Assembly (NCBI RefSeq): GCF_017094485.1
Contig: NZ_CP064786.1
Location: forward strand, 744,001 to 808,000
Origin: Natranaeroarchaeum sulfidigenes
Lineage (GTDB): Archaea > Halobacteriota > Halobacteria > Halobacteriales > Natronoarchaeaceae
Direction: 5' to 3'
DNA length: 64,000 bases
The first letter of the stretch is position 1. Each line of letters begins with the position of its first letter. The notes below the pieces were generated by a model. The model ran no database searches. It saw only the letters and a program-made list of their open reading frames with translations, and had not been told where the DNA came from. Below, piece after piece: positions 15,491 to 24,139 of the stretch. The position numbers and the translations under genes were made by a program.

Positions 15491-17863
15491 CTATAGACTC
15501 CGCGAAGAGTTGAGGACGACCAGAAGACTCGACAGCGCCATTGCGGCGGCGGCCAGCAGGGGGTTGAGGTGGCCGGTGATCGCGAGTGGAATCGCGATAG
15601 CGTTGTAGACGAACGCCCAACCGAGGTTCTGTTTGATCCGACGGTTCGTCCGCGCCGCGAGGTCGAACACGTCCGGGACGCCGCCGAGGTCGCCGCTGGC
15701 GATCACGGCATCTGCGGCGTCCGTCGCTAGCTCGGTGCCATTACCGAGTGCTATCCCGACGTCCGCAGCGGCCAGCGCCGGTGCGTCGTTGCTCCCGTCG
15801 CCGACCATCGCGGTCGTGCCCTGCGCTCGAAGCCGCTTGACGGTCTCGGCTTTGGCTTCCGGTGGGACTCCCGCGAACACATCGTCGACCGCCGGGGCGA
15901 CACGGAACCGCTCGGCCGCTGCTCCCTCGTCGCCGGTGATGACGACGACCCGCCGGTCCTCGCCAACCCGTGACAGGACGTCGTCCCAGTTCGGTCGTGG
16001 CGTATCGCCGACCACCACGACGCCCGCGGCCCGTCCGTTCCACCCAACGACGATCGGCACGGATCCGCTGTTACGCGCCTCGGCGATCGTCGATTCGAAC
16101 CGGGAGTGGATCTCCCAGTCACGTTCCGCGAACAGCAGTGGATGGCCGACAACAACCTGATCGCCGTCCAGTCGTCCCGTAACGCCGCGGGCGTGGCGTT
16201 CGAACTCGTCGACTTCGTGGGACGAACTGTCGTCAGCATCGCCGGCGTGTTCGACGATCGCCCGGGCGACCGGGTGTTCCGTAAGTCGTTCCAGCGCGGC
16301 CGCACGGGCGAGCACGGCTTCGGTGTCGTCGGCGTCGACGCGCTCGACCGTCATTTCGGCTGTCGTCAGCGTTCCGGTCTTGTCGAAGGCCACGATGTCG
16401 ACCTCCGGCGCGTCCTCGAAGATGGTCTCCGCGGCGATCACGATCCCGCGCTTTGCGGCCGTCTGTACGCCGGACGCGACAGCAAGCGGTGTAGCCAGTC
16501 CGAGCGCACAGGGACAGGAGACGATCAACACGGTGAGCGCGGTGAGCATCGCCGGCGTGAACGCTGATCCGGTGGCGAGCAACCAGAGGGCGGTGACCGA
16601 TGACAGCAAAACGACGAGCGGGACGAACACGATCGCGAGCCGATCTGCGAGCCGCTGGACGCCGGGGCGCGTGCTCTGGATCGACCACAGCAGTTCGACG
16701 ATGCGATCGAGCGTGCTTGCGGCCTCCTCGCCGACCTCGACGACGAGCGGCTGGTCGGTCACAACCGTCCCGCCGAGCACGGGGTCGCCCGGCCCTTTCT
16801 CGACGGGGACGGATTCGCCGGTGATCAGCGCCTCGTCGACGGCCGCGCTCCCGTCAAGAACTGTCCCGTCGAGCGGCACCCGTTCGCCCGGCCTGACGAG
16901 TAGTTCCTCGCCAGCATCGACCGCGTCGATCGGGACGGACTCGCCGCTCTCGTTCAGCCGGGCGTCCTCGACCTGTAACTGCGTCAGATCAGATAGCAGT
17001 CCCGCCGCGCGTTCCTTGATCCGCCCCTCGTAGTAGTTGCCCGCGGTGACGACCAGGACGACCGCTACCGTTACGTCGAAATACAGATCCGACCGCCCGG
17101 CGAGCATCGCGAGGGTGCTGTAGGCGTAGGCCCCTGTTGCAGCGAGGGTGACGAGCAGGTCCATGTTCGGCTGCCTCGCACGGAGACTGACGAGGGCTCC
17201 CCGAAGGATCGGATACCCGGTGTAAAAGAGAACCAGCGAGGTCAGCAGCCAGATGTTGGCGTAGATGTAGAGCCCGTCGAAGCCGCCCAGCTCGACGACC
17301 GGATCGAAGCCGAAGTAGGTGGGGTAAAGAAAGAGCACGTACCAGAGCATCACCATCATCCCGAACAGCCCGCCGCCGAGCAGGAACTTGACCAGCGCGG
17401 CGCTCTCGGTGGAGCTGTTCGTATCGTCCGCTCGTGGACGTGCCTCATAGCCCATCCCCGAGATCGCGTCGGGAAGATCACTGGGATCGGTCGTCTCGGC
17501 GTCGTAGGTGATCTGGACCGTGTCGGTCGCGTAGCTCGCCCGCGCCGCCTCGACGCCGTCGATCTCACTCGCACGGTTTTCGAGGAACAGTTCACAGGTC
17601 GAACAGTGCATGCCATCGACCGCGAGGTACAGCTCCTCCCCTTCAACCTCATCGGGATCGTCGGCGGTGTCCGCCCGGAGTTCGTCGACTCCGTCAGCAT
17701 CGACGTCACCGAGGGTACGCTGGACCGCCAGACAGCCTCTGCAGCAGAACTCGCCGTCCACCTCGGGGTCGGTGATGGGTTCTGCGGGAACTGGCAGTTC
17801 GCAGAGGCGACACTCGGCGTCGGTTTCTGTCGACTGTTGCCGGGTGGAAGCAGCGTTCTGCAT
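15491..17863 (-). CDS. heavy-metal P-type ATPase, CtpA/CcoI type copper exporter
   Basis: 790 aa P1B ATPase. The N-terminus has a Cys-rich domain as in CcoI/FixI (Cys18, Cys21, Cys40, Cys41, Cys44), then one HMA domain with Cys87-Ser-Thr-Cys90. The membrane copper site is Cys450-Pro-Cys452, the phosphorylated aspartate Asp494 (DKTGT), the TGES actuator motif and GDGSNDAPAL are present. This type exports copper for oxidase assembly rather than for detoxification. It lies in a minus-strand unit: small membrane protein, SafE-like protein (2 bp upstream), this ATPase, then nosL 57 bp downstream. Confidence 0.93.
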   Translation of the reverse strand: MQNAASTRQQSTETDAECRLCELPVPAEPITDPEVDGEFCCRGCLAVQRTLGDVDADGVDELRADTADDPDEVEGEELYLAVDGMHCSTCELFLENRASEIDGVEAARASYATDTVQITYDAETTDPSDLPDAISGMGYEARPRADDTNSSTESAALVKFLLGGGLFGMMVMLWYVLFLYPTYFGFDPVVELGGFDGLYIYANIWLLTSLVLFYTGYPILRGALVSLRARQPNMDLLVTLAATGAYAYSTLAMLAGRSDLYFDVTVAVVLVVTAGNYYEGRIKERAAGLLSDLTQLQVEDARLNESGESVPIDAVDAGEELLVRPGERVPLDGTVLDGSAAVDEALITGESVPVEKGPGDPVLGGTVVTDQPLVVEVGEEAASTLDRIVELLWSIQSTRPGVQRLADRLAIVFVPLVVLLSSVTALWLLATGSAFTPAMLTALTVLIVSCPCALGLATPLAVASGVQTAAKRGIVIAAETIFEDAPEVDIVAFDKTGTLTTAEMTVERVDADDTEAVLARAAALERLTEHPVARAIVEHAGDADDSSSHEVDEFERHARGVTGRLDGDQVVVGHPLLFAERDWEIHSRFESTIAEARNSGSVPIVVGWNGRAAGVVVVGDTPRPNWDDVLSRVGEDRRVVVITGDEGAAAERFRVAPAVDDVFAGVPPEAKAETVKRLRAQGTTAMVGDGSNDAPALAAADVGIALGNGTELATDAADAVIASGDLGGVPDVFDLAARTNRRIKQNLGWAFVYNAIAIPLAITGHLNPLLAAAAMALSSLLVVLNSSRSL

Positions 17864-17865
17864 GG

Positions 17866-18669
17866 TCAGAGCGGCTGATAGTGAGGGAGCGGCGGATGCG
17901 GCAGATGGATCCCGTACAGCATCAGTCCGTGCTGGAGCGGTATGTATCCAAGGAGAATGAACGCAGCACCAAGCGCGCGGTGGACGCGGCGACGGGACGT
18001 CGCCGACACTGCCTGAATGAACGTGCCGTAAATAAAGAGCGTCGGGATCGTCCCGAGGCCGAGTACGCCCAGTACGATCGCACCGTGGATCGGATCGCCC
18101 GTTGTGAAGGCGTACAGATAGGCCGGATAGATGATCGGACAGGGCAGCAGACCATGGATCGCGCCGAGACCGACGATCCCACCGGAAGTCGCCAGGCGGT
18201 CGACACGGCTTGCGAGGAGTCCACTCAGACGTCTGAAGACGGTTCCGAGGACCGGAATCCGCCCGCCGGGCACGCCCGACTGACCACGGAGGTAGTAGAC
18301 GCCGGCGAGGATGATCGCGATCCCGACGATGATACCAGTGCTGGCACGCACCGAATCACCGGCGGCCGCGATAGCCTCACTCGAAGCGAATGCGACGGCA
18401 CCGAGCAGGCCGAACACCCCACCGATCGCCGCGTAGCTGGCAGTCCGGCCGAGATTGAACAGCCCGTGCTGGCGGACCTCGAACCACGAGAGCGTGTCCG
18501 AGCGGCGGTCGTCCCTGGACGCCGAGATCCGGTCACCGTACGCCGTGACGAGCGGCCCACACATGCCGAGACAGTGTGCGCCCGCGAGGAGCCCGATCAG
18601 CACGAAGACGCCGAGTTCAACGACCGAGAGACCGCCAGCCCCGACCACCGCGAGAACGGTCGCGCTCAT
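17866..18669 (-). CDS. SafE/DsbD-like membrane protein (sulfite exporter TauE/SafE family)
   Basis: 267 aa with six or seven membrane helices. The signature HCLGMCGPLV at the first helix and HGLLPCPIIYPAY in the second half are the paired Cys motifs of the CcoH/SafE-like DsbD_2 group, which often sits beside CcoI-type ATPases and helps copper delivery or redox during oxidase assembly. The family name 'sulfite exporter' is probably misleading here. Closely spaced with the ATPase downstream (2 bp) and the small gene upstream (3 bp), so one transcript is likely. Confidence 0.82.
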   Translation of the reverse strand: MSATVLAVVGAGGLSVVELGVFVLIGLLAGAHCLGMCGPLVTAYGDRISASRDDRRSDTLSWFEVRQHGLFNLGRTASYAAIGGVFGLLGAVAFASSEAIAAAGDSVRASTGIIVGIAIILAGVYYLRGQSGVPGGRIPVLGTVFRRLSGLLASRVDRLATSGGIVGLGAIHGLLPCPIIYPAYLYAFTTGDPIHGAIVLGVLGLGTIPTLFIYGTFIQAVSATSRRRVHRALGAAFILLGYIPLQHGLMLYGIHLPHPPLPHYQPL

Positions 18670-18672
18670 CCG

Positions 18673-18885
18673 CTATGTCGACTCGTGGGAGTCGTCATCG
18701 GAACCGTGGAGGTCCCCCTCGACAGGCTGCATCGCGATGTACAGCGACCCGAAAATGATCACGATGTTCACAGCCGCAACGTAGCCGGCCAGACTCGGGC
18801 GTCCGATCGCGTACACGAGCGCGGGGATGATGGCCAGTAATCCCAGCGCTGCGCCGTGTCGAGGCGTGAGAAGAGAAGTAGTCAT
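18673..18885 (-). CDS. small two-helix membrane protein of the ba3 oxidase cluster
   Basis: 70 aa from the ATG at 18885 (an alternative start two codons upstream is less likely). Two hydrophobic segments (about 10-27 and 32-49) and a short acidic, His-containing tail. In haloarchaea comparable proteins beside ba3 oxidases are annotated as cytochrome-ba3 oxidase subunits; that is from memory and not proven by motif. It is the first gene of the minus-strand copper unit and is divergent from the oxidase operon. Confidence 0.65.
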   Translation of the reverse strand: MTTSLLTPRHGAALGLLAIIPALVYAIGRPSLAGYVAAVNIVIIFGSLYIAMQPVEGDLHGSDDDSHEST

Positions 18886-18984
18886 ACCCACATATCGGGG
18901 GATGCCCTACATGAATCTTGGTCACAATCCCAAAACATGAGAATAGACGACAGCGTAGAAATGAGGTGTTTCTAAAGGGGCCAT

Positions 18985-19149
18985 ATGACCGAGGAACGAG
19001 AAATACGAGAAATCGGGCACGACGAGTTCGACCCGATCGGAACGCTCACGCTGATTGCGATATATTTCGTGATCCTCACAATAATGTGGTTCTTCATGTA
19101 CTTCGTCGAGTTCGCCGAACACGGCCCGACGGTGGTCGGTACAGTATGA
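18985..19149 (+). CDS. ba3 oxidase micro-subunit (IIa/CbaD-like), 54 aa
   Basis: 54-residue protein: a charged cytosolic N-terminus (TEEREIREIGHDEFDPIG) and one membrane helix (TLIAIYFVILTIMWFFMYFV) with a short tail. Its last codons overlap the next gene (ATGA), which makes translation very likely. One-helix subunits of this kind accompany B-type oxidases (for example subunit IIa of the Thermus ba3 enzyme), where the helix replaces one missing from subunit II; that role is inferred. A plausible first gene of the oxidase operon. Confidence 0.75.
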   Translation: MTEEREIREIGHDEFDPIGTLTLIAIYFVILTIMWFFMYFVEFAEHGPTVVGTV

Positions 19150-19646
19150 ATATTCACAGCTACGAGAAACTCTGGCTCGTCGCGTCGATGGTGCTCATCG
19201 TGGGGTTCATCGCGACAGTAACCTACGGGGCTGTCGGCCTCGGTATAGCGATGATCGACGACTCGGAGTCCTCGATCGATCCGGACGGACTCGACGAGGA
19301 CGAGCGATTCGCTGATCCACGCGTCGCAGAGATGGATGATGGGACCTACGAGGCGTACGTCGTTGCCGAACAGTACCGGTTTAATCCCGATCCCCTCGAG
19401 GTGCCGGCCAACAGTACAGTGACCTTCCACGTCACCTCGCCGGACGTGATACACGGCTACGAAATCGTCGGTACGAACGTCAATACGATGGTGATTCCCG
19501 GGGAGGTGGCGACGATGACGGTCGAGTTCGAGGAGCCTGGCGAGTACGGAGTCGTCTGTAACGAGTACTGTGGCGCGGGCCACCACGGGATGGAAGGCGA
19601 GGTACATGTCGTCCCTGAAGACGAGTTCGAGGTGGACGAAGAATGA
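19146..19646 (+). CDS. cbaB: ba3-type oxidase subunit II (CuA)
   Basis: 166 aa from the ATG at 19146; longer upstream reading would overlap the micro-subunit and lacks support. One membrane helix (about 10-32) then a cupredoxin domain with a full CuA site: His103 (VIHGYEI), Cys138, Glu140, Cys142, His146 and Met149 (CNEYCGAGHHGM). Short subunit II with a single helix is the mark of B-type (ba3) oxidases. Its stop overlaps the subunit I start by 4 nt. Confidence 0.92.
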   Translation: MNIHSYEKLWLVASMVLIVGFIATVTYGAVGLGIAMIDDSESSIDPDGLDEDERFADPRVAEMDDGTYEAYVVAEQYRFNPDPLEVPANSTVTFHVTSPDVIHGYEIVGTNVNTMVIPGEVATMTVEFEEPGEYGVVCNEYCGAGHHGMEGEVHVVPEDEFEVDEE

Positions 19647-21355
19647 GCACGTACGTCGATCGGTTTCCACAGGAAGCCCGTATCATCCGTTATTCACTGT
19701 ACAGTTCCTTCGTCGCGCTGTTTTTCGGTGGCGTCTTCGGCCTGATACAGACGCTCCATCGCACTGATTTCGTCCGGATTATCGACTCGACACAGTACTA
19801 CGACGTGCTGACCGGTCACGGCGTCTTCATGGTGATCACGTTCACTATCTTCTTCCTGGTCGGCATCTTCACGTGGGCAGTCACGTCGAGCCTCGATCGA
19901 CACGTCGAGGACATCCGGTTTACCTGGTCGTGGTACGCGCTGATGAGTCTGGGGACCGTGTTCGTGGCGATCCCGATCTTCGCGGGCTTTGTCGATTCGA
20001 TCAACATGAGCGCGGCTGTCCTCTTTACGTTCTACGCACCGCTGCAGGCTCATCCGCTCTTTTACATCGGACTGACGATGTTCGTCATCGGGACGTGGCT
20101 TGCCGGTGCTGACTGGTTCCGATCGTGGTGGGCATGGACCAAAGAGAACCCCGACGACAGGATTCCGTTGCAGACGTTCATGGTGCTGACGACGATGATC
20201 ATGTGGTACATTGCGACGCTCGGTATCGCTGTCGCCATCCTCGTCTTCTTGCTCCCCTGGTCGCTGGGCCTGGTCGATACAGTCAATCCGCTGCTGACGC
20301 GGACGCTGTTCTGGTACTGGGGTCACCCCGTCGTGTACTTCTGGTTGATGCCCGCGTACCTGCTGTGGTACACTGTGCTGCCCAAGCTTTCGGGCGGACG
20401 GCTCTTCAGCGACCCGCTCGCACGTGTCGTCTTCGTTCTCTTCCTGTTGCTCTCGACGCCGGTCGGGATCCACCACCAGTATCTCGATCCCGGTATCGCG
20501 GAAGGGTTCAAGTTCATCGCGATGACCAACACGATGTTCTTGCTCCTGCCGAGCCTGCTCACCGCCTTTACCGTGGTCGCCAGCATGGAACACGGCGCGC
20601 GACAGCGCGGTGGCGAGGGCAAACTCGGCTGGCTCAAGGCCCTTCCGTGGCGCGACCCGGCCTTCGCCGGGATGGCGCTTGCAGGGTTGATGTTTGCCGC
20701 AGGCGGATTTAGTGGGATGATCAACGCCGGCATGAATATCAACTACCTCGTGCACAACTCGCTGTGGGTGCCCGGCCACTTCCACCTGACAGTCGGGACT
20801 GCCGTCGCGCTGACGTTGATGGCGGGGACGTACTGGCTCCTCCCACAGCTCACCGGCTCCCCGCTGTACAGCAAACAGATCGGCCTGTTTCAGGTGATCC
20901 TCTGGTTCGTCGGCATGACGTTCATGTCGAACGCGATGCATCGGGCCGGTCTACTCGGTATTCCGCGCCGGACTGCCGAGCCGCAGTATCAGGATGTCAC
21001 TTTCGAGGCATCGATTGGGACGGTTGGAGAACTGGACGCCCAGATCGCGCTCGGCGGGACCATCCTCTTTGTCTCACTGGTCCTGTTCCTCGGGAATGCC
21101 CTGCTCACCGCGCTTGGGCCCCGCGTCGAGAACCCTGTCGACGATGAGCTGCCTCCGGCACTGTCCGGACCCGAAGACGCCCCGCAGGTCCTCGACAATC
21201 TAAAGCTCTGGACGGCAATCGCGATCGTGATGGTTATCCTCGCGTACACGCTCCCTCTCGCCAGCATCGTTAGTGACGGTGGCCTGTTCGGTCTCGGTGG
21301 TGAAGCCTTCCCTGTCATGGCCGATCTCACTCACTTCATCGAGGTGTTGCGATGA
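19643..21355 (+). CDS. cbaA: ba3-type cytochrome oxidase subunit I
   Basis: 570 aa, about 13 helices. Low-spin heme ligands are His59 (LTGHGVF) and His381; CuB ligands His228, His277 and His278 (GIHHQY); high-spin heme His379 (PGHFHLTVG). The covalent His228-Tyr232 pair reads GHPVVY, with Val where A-type oxidases have Glu, so this is a B-type enzyme using only the K-type proton path. It reduces O2 to water at the cytoplasmic membrane and pumps protons. Overlaps both neighbours by 4 nt (ATGA), so the operon is tightly coupled. Confidence 0.95.
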   Translation: MSTYVDRFPQEARIIRYSLYSSFVALFFGGVFGLIQTLHRTDFVRIIDSTQYYDVLTGHGVFMVITFTIFFLVGIFTWAVTSSLDRHVEDIRFTWSWYALMSLGTVFVAIPIFAGFVDSINMSAAVLFTFYAPLQAHPLFYIGLTMFVIGTWLAGADWFRSWWAWTKENPDDRIPLQTFMVLTTMIMWYIATLGIAVAILVFLLPWSLGLVDTVNPLLTRTLFWYWGHPVVYFWLMPAYLLWYTVLPKLSGGRLFSDPLARVVFVLFLLLSTPVGIHHQYLDPGIAEGFKFIAMTNTMFLLLPSLLTAFTVVASMEHGARQRGGEGKLGWLKALPWRDPAFAGMALAGLMFAAGGFSGMINAGMNINYLVHNSLWVPGHFHLTVGTAVALTLMAGTYWLLPQLTGSPLYSKQIGLFQVILWFVGMTFMSNAMHRAGLLGIPRRTAEPQYQDVTFEASIGTVGELDAQIALGGTILFVSLVLFLGNALLTALGPRVENPVDDELPPALSGPEDAPQVLDNLKLWTAIAIVMVILAYTLPLASIVSDGGLFGLGGEAFPVMADLTHFIEVLR

Positions 21356-21546
21356 GTAGGATCTCGAATACAGGGCTCCTGATCCTGATCGGGTTTAGCA
21401 TCCCGGTACTAATCGAGCTCAGGACGCTCCTGTCATTCGTGAACATCGAGGTTTCTGCCCGTACCACGATGCTCGTCGGAGGGCTCTACATCGCCGCCCT
21501 CATCATCTATGGGAGGTTCCCGGACGGTTCGAGCGTGAACTCCTGA
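21352..21546 (+). CDS. small two-helix membrane protein, CbaC-like
   Basis: 64 aa with two membrane helices (about 8-24 and 39-54) and almost no soluble part. It overlaps the end of the subunit I gene by 4 nt, so it is co-translated with the oxidase. Comparable short proteins follow cbaA in other haloarchaea and have been called CbaC; assigned by position and size, not by motif. Confidence 0.7.
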   Translation: MSRISNTGLLILIGFSIPVLIELRTLLSFVNIEVSARTTMLVGGLYIAALIIYGRFPDGSSVNS

Positions 21547-21553
21547 TCAGCCC

Positions 21554-22210
21554 ATGGAACGAGTACACCGACAGACGGTTCCTGAGACGTCCCCCCCGTA
21601 TCGACTGCTTGCAGCGGGTGCCGGAGTGCTCCTGGTGGAAGTAGCCGCCGTGCTGGCGTACGTACAGACGTCCGGTGCGACCGATGTGTCGGCCTGGCAG
21701 TATGCGTATCCGTTGATCTGGATCAACCTGTCACTAGTCGCGATTGTCGTCGCATGGCGACGGTCTCCGCCAGTGTCCGGAACGGTCTCTGTGATCGCAG
21801 GTGCATACTTTTTGCTCCTCTCGTGGGTCGGCGGGCTCGTCTCTATCGGCGGTGCGGGTGGTGGTTTCACGGTTCATTCGCTCCCCCCCGGGTGGGGACC
21901 GATGATCGTCTACGAAGGATCGGGCCTCACAGTATCGGTCGTTCCGTTCCGCGTCGTCGCCTACCTCGGACTGACCTATCTGGTCTACGTTGCACTCGGT
22001 CGATCGCTTGGAGCCGGTTCTGTCGGACTGGTCGGCCTGTTGAGCTGTGTGACCTGTACCGGTTCACTGCTTGCCCTCGTCGTCGGTGCACTCAGTGGGG
22101 GATCGGTCGCGGCGACTGGAACACTCGATAGTGCGGCAGAACTCTCGTTGGTGATCTATGCAATATCCCTTGTCGCTCTGGTGTGGGTCATCGAACGACC
22201 TGCCGATTGA
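21554..22210 (+). CDS. oxidase-island membrane protein with SCVTCT motif (copy 2)
   Basis: 218 aa, about seven helices; paralogue of the protein at 8282. Shared landmarks are YPLIWINLSL, WVGGLVS, LGLTYLVYVAL and the cysteine pair in GLVGLLSCVTCTGSL (about residue 170). Two copies at both edges of one oxidase island suggest each serves a different oxidase or assembly line. The gap to the previous gene is 7 bp, so it belongs to the ba3 operon. No enzyme motif seen; cysteines in a helix would suit metal or thiol chemistry, which is inference. Confidence 0.72.
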   Translation: MERVHRQTVPETSPPYRLLAAGAGVLLVEVAAVLAYVQTSGATDVSAWQYAYPLIWINLSLVAIVVAWRRSPPVSGTVSVIAGAYFLLLSWVGGLVSIGGAGGGFTVHSLPPGWGPMIVYEGSGLTVSVVPFRVVAYLGLTYLVYVALGRSLGAGSVGLVGLLSCVTCTGSLLALVVGALSGGSVAATGTLDSAAELSLVIYAISLVALVWVIERPAD

Positions 22211-22278
22211 GACGTTCTCAGATCGCGGGAAGCGACTGCCTCTTTAATAATCCGGTCCCCAAATAACGGGTTGAGAAT

Positions 22279-22536
22279 ATGTCCAGTCACAAAGCACTCG
22301 AAAGCGGTGGGGTCGATTTCGGCGAACAGTTGTGGTTTCGCGCGCTCGTCGCTGTCCTCTGGCTCCTTGTTGGTGGACTGACAGCGATTGGCGTCTACTC
22401 CGTCGCTCCAGGACTGTTTACAGCCGTTCCGACACCGCTTGTCGGATCGATCGTCTTCGTCGGTGTCCTCGTCATCGTGACGATGTACCTCGGTCGAGAA
22501 CTATCGGCAAAGTATCAGCCCCAGCGACGATTGTAG
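22279..22536 (+). CDS. small two-helix membrane protein of the oxidase island
   Basis: 85 aa: a polar N-terminus of about 15 residues, two hydrophobic segments (about 21-42 and 52-72) and a short basic tail (KYQPQRRL). No motif recognised; conserved small proteins of this type occur in haloarchaeal oxidase clusters. The 68-bp gap upstream has a TATA-like TTTAATAA about 33 bp before the ATG, so it may have its own promoter. Confidence 0.65.
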   Translation: MSSHKALESGGVDFGEQLWFRALVAVLWLLVGGLTAIGVYSVAPGLFTAVPTPLVGSIVFVGVLVIVTMYLGRELSAKYQPQRRL

Positions 22537-22626
22537 CTGTCCGGTAGCGCAGCAGTCGCCTCGATCTAGTCCGTTACGCTGGTTCGGTTGGATGGATTTT
22601 TAATACTCGGAGTATAACCCCTCCAT

Positions 22627-23466
22627 ATGACCGTTGACGACGCTGCTGACGACCACGGGCACCACCTTCCCGCGGTGAAAGACTTCCCCCGCGGATTCGG
22701 GGAGGCTAGCTGGTGGCCCTTCATTACGGCGGTTGGTGGATCAGGATTTTATATTGCTGCTGCAATCTATCTACTCGGTGAACAACTCGTCGGTGGCGTC
22801 ACGTTCGCACTGAGTGCACTGATCTTCCTCGGCGGGATCTACGGCTGGCTCTACCACGCCTTCGTCGCCGACTTCTGGAGTCGTGAAGCCGATCATAAAC
22901 ACGAACAGAAGCTTCGGTGGGGAATGCTCACTTTCCTCGGCTCCGAGATAGCTACGTTCGGTGCACTGTTCGTCTACTACTTCTTTATCCGCGTTGGCGC
23001 GAGCTGGCCGACCGGTGATTTCAGCGATGTTCCGGCGCTAGTCAATTCCGTTGTGATTTTCAACACGATCATCCTGCTCGCCAGCAGTGCGACGATCCAC
23101 TACGCACACGTCGCGCTTCTCAACGAGAACCGAAAACGGTTCATCCGACTGTTCGGCCTGACGATCCTCCTCGGCGTGATCTTCATTAGCGGCTGGGCGT
23201 TCGAGTACTACGAGTTCATCGTCCAGTACAACTACGGCTTCTTCGAGGGCGCGTTTTCGAACGGTTTCTACGCGCTGACTGGTCTGCACGGTATTCACGT
23301 CGCGCTCGGTATCGTCATGATGAGTATCGTATTCGTCCGGGCGCTCAGGGGGCAGTACTCCGCCGAACGTCACGTCTCCGTGAGCACAACCTCGATGTAC
23401 TGGCACTTCGTCGATATCGTCTGGGTGTTCCTCGTCGTCGTGCTGTACGTCGGCGCAGGGCTGTAA
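22627..23466 (+). CDS. coxC: cytochrome c oxidase subunit III (heme-copper oxidase subunit III family)
   Basis: 279 aa, about seven helices, no cofactor. Family landmarks are LTFLGSEIATFGALFVYYF (the Glu is conserved in subunit III), ALNENRKRFIRLFGLT-type loop, EYYEF and GFYALTGLHGIHVALGI, followed by WHFVDIVWVFLVVVLYV at the end. Subunit III normally pairs with A-type oxidases; here the nearest subunit I is of ba3 type and the A-type CoxB lies 11 kb upstream. A TATA-like TTTTTAATAC lies about 30 bp before the ATG. Confidence 0.9.
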   Translation: MTVDDAADDHGHHLPAVKDFPRGFGEASWWPFITAVGGSGFYIAAAIYLLGEQLVGGVTFALSALIFLGGIYGWLYHAFVADFWSREADHKHEQKLRWGMLTFLGSEIATFGALFVYYFFIRVGASWPTGDFSDVPALVNSVVIFNTIILLASSATIHYAHVALLNENRKRFIRLFGLTILLGVIFISGWAFEYYEFIVQYNYGFFEGAFSNGFYALTGLHGIHVALGIVMMSIVFVRALRGQYSAERHVSVSTTSMYWHFVDIVWVFLVVVLYVGAGL

Positions 23467-23472
23467 TCGCGC

Positions 23473-23754
23473 ATGTCTGGAAGCCAAACCCACGGTCCGA
23501 GCCGGTACGAGGTTCCGGACGATGCACCGACACACAGCTGTCCGTACTGTAACCGACCGTTCAGGACCGAACGGCTCCGCAAGTTGCACGTCGGGCTCGA
23601 TCATCCCGAGTCGATCGATGACGACGAACGTGATACGTTTCAGGAAGCCTACTTGGCGGAAAACGATGAGATCGGTCTCTTCCGACTGAAAGTGCTGGCT
23701 GTGCTCGTACTGATTTATTTCTCCTTTCTGTTCGTCTACCTGGCCGTCAACTGA
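23473..23754 (+). CDS. C2H2 zinc-finger protein with a C-terminal membrane anchor
   Basis: 93 aa. A single C2H2 finger is seen at about residues 23-44 (CPYCNRPF, then LHVGLDH), followed by an acidic helix and one membrane helix at the C-terminus (about 70-91). A single finger tethered to the membrane next to oxidase subunit III (6 bp downstream) is unusual; a role in oxidase assembly or zinc or copper sensing is possible. I recall similar haloarchaeal genes under a DUF7410 label. Function unknown. Confidence 0.75.
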   Translation: MSGSQTHGPSRYEVPDDAPTHSCPYCNRPFRTERLRKLHVGLDHPESIDDDERDTFQEAYLAENDEIGLFRLKVLAVLVLIYFSFLFVYLAVN

Positions 23755-23774
23755 GCGCGCCAGTTCGACGGGGG

Positions 23775-24050
23775 TTACATTCCCATGTCCCTCGCAGCGT
23801 CGGGTACCGGGAGATCGTTCGGTGACGTCCCCAGTAGTTCGGCGGCGTGGTCCAGTGCCATGTCGAAGCCGTAGTAGCGTTCGAGTTCGTCGCCGTCCGC
23901 ACTCGGCCGGACTTTCAGCATCGCGTAGCCTTCGCTGTTCTGGGCGATCGCGGCAGTCCGGCCGTCCACTTCGAACGCGAGGATACGCTCGGTGTCAGTC
24001 GTGTAGTACTCCGCGGTGACGTCGTCTGCCTCGGCGGTCCCGTCGCTCAT
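23775..24050 (-). CDS. conserved haloarchaeal protein, 91 aa
   Basis: Soluble acidic protein without recognised catalytic motif. The sequence alternates strands (ILAFEVDGRTAAIAQNSEG, YAMLKVRPS) and ends in a helix plus LPVPDAARDMGM. I have seen this family in haloarchaea (DUF7111 from memory). Convergent with the zinc-finger gene and divergent from the PadR-like regulator. Confidence 0.65.
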   Translation of the reverse strand: MSDGTAEADDVTAEYYTTDTERILAFEVDGRTAAIAQNSEGYAMLKVRPSADGDELERYYGFDMALDHAAELLGTSPNDLPVPDAARDMGM

Positions 24051-24139
24051 ACACGGCGGTTAGGACGGCCCCTAATCGAAGCTGTCGGTTCCGGAAGCAG
24101 TATCGGAACGGCAAAGCGCCTGCCGTGAGTGTATCGAGT

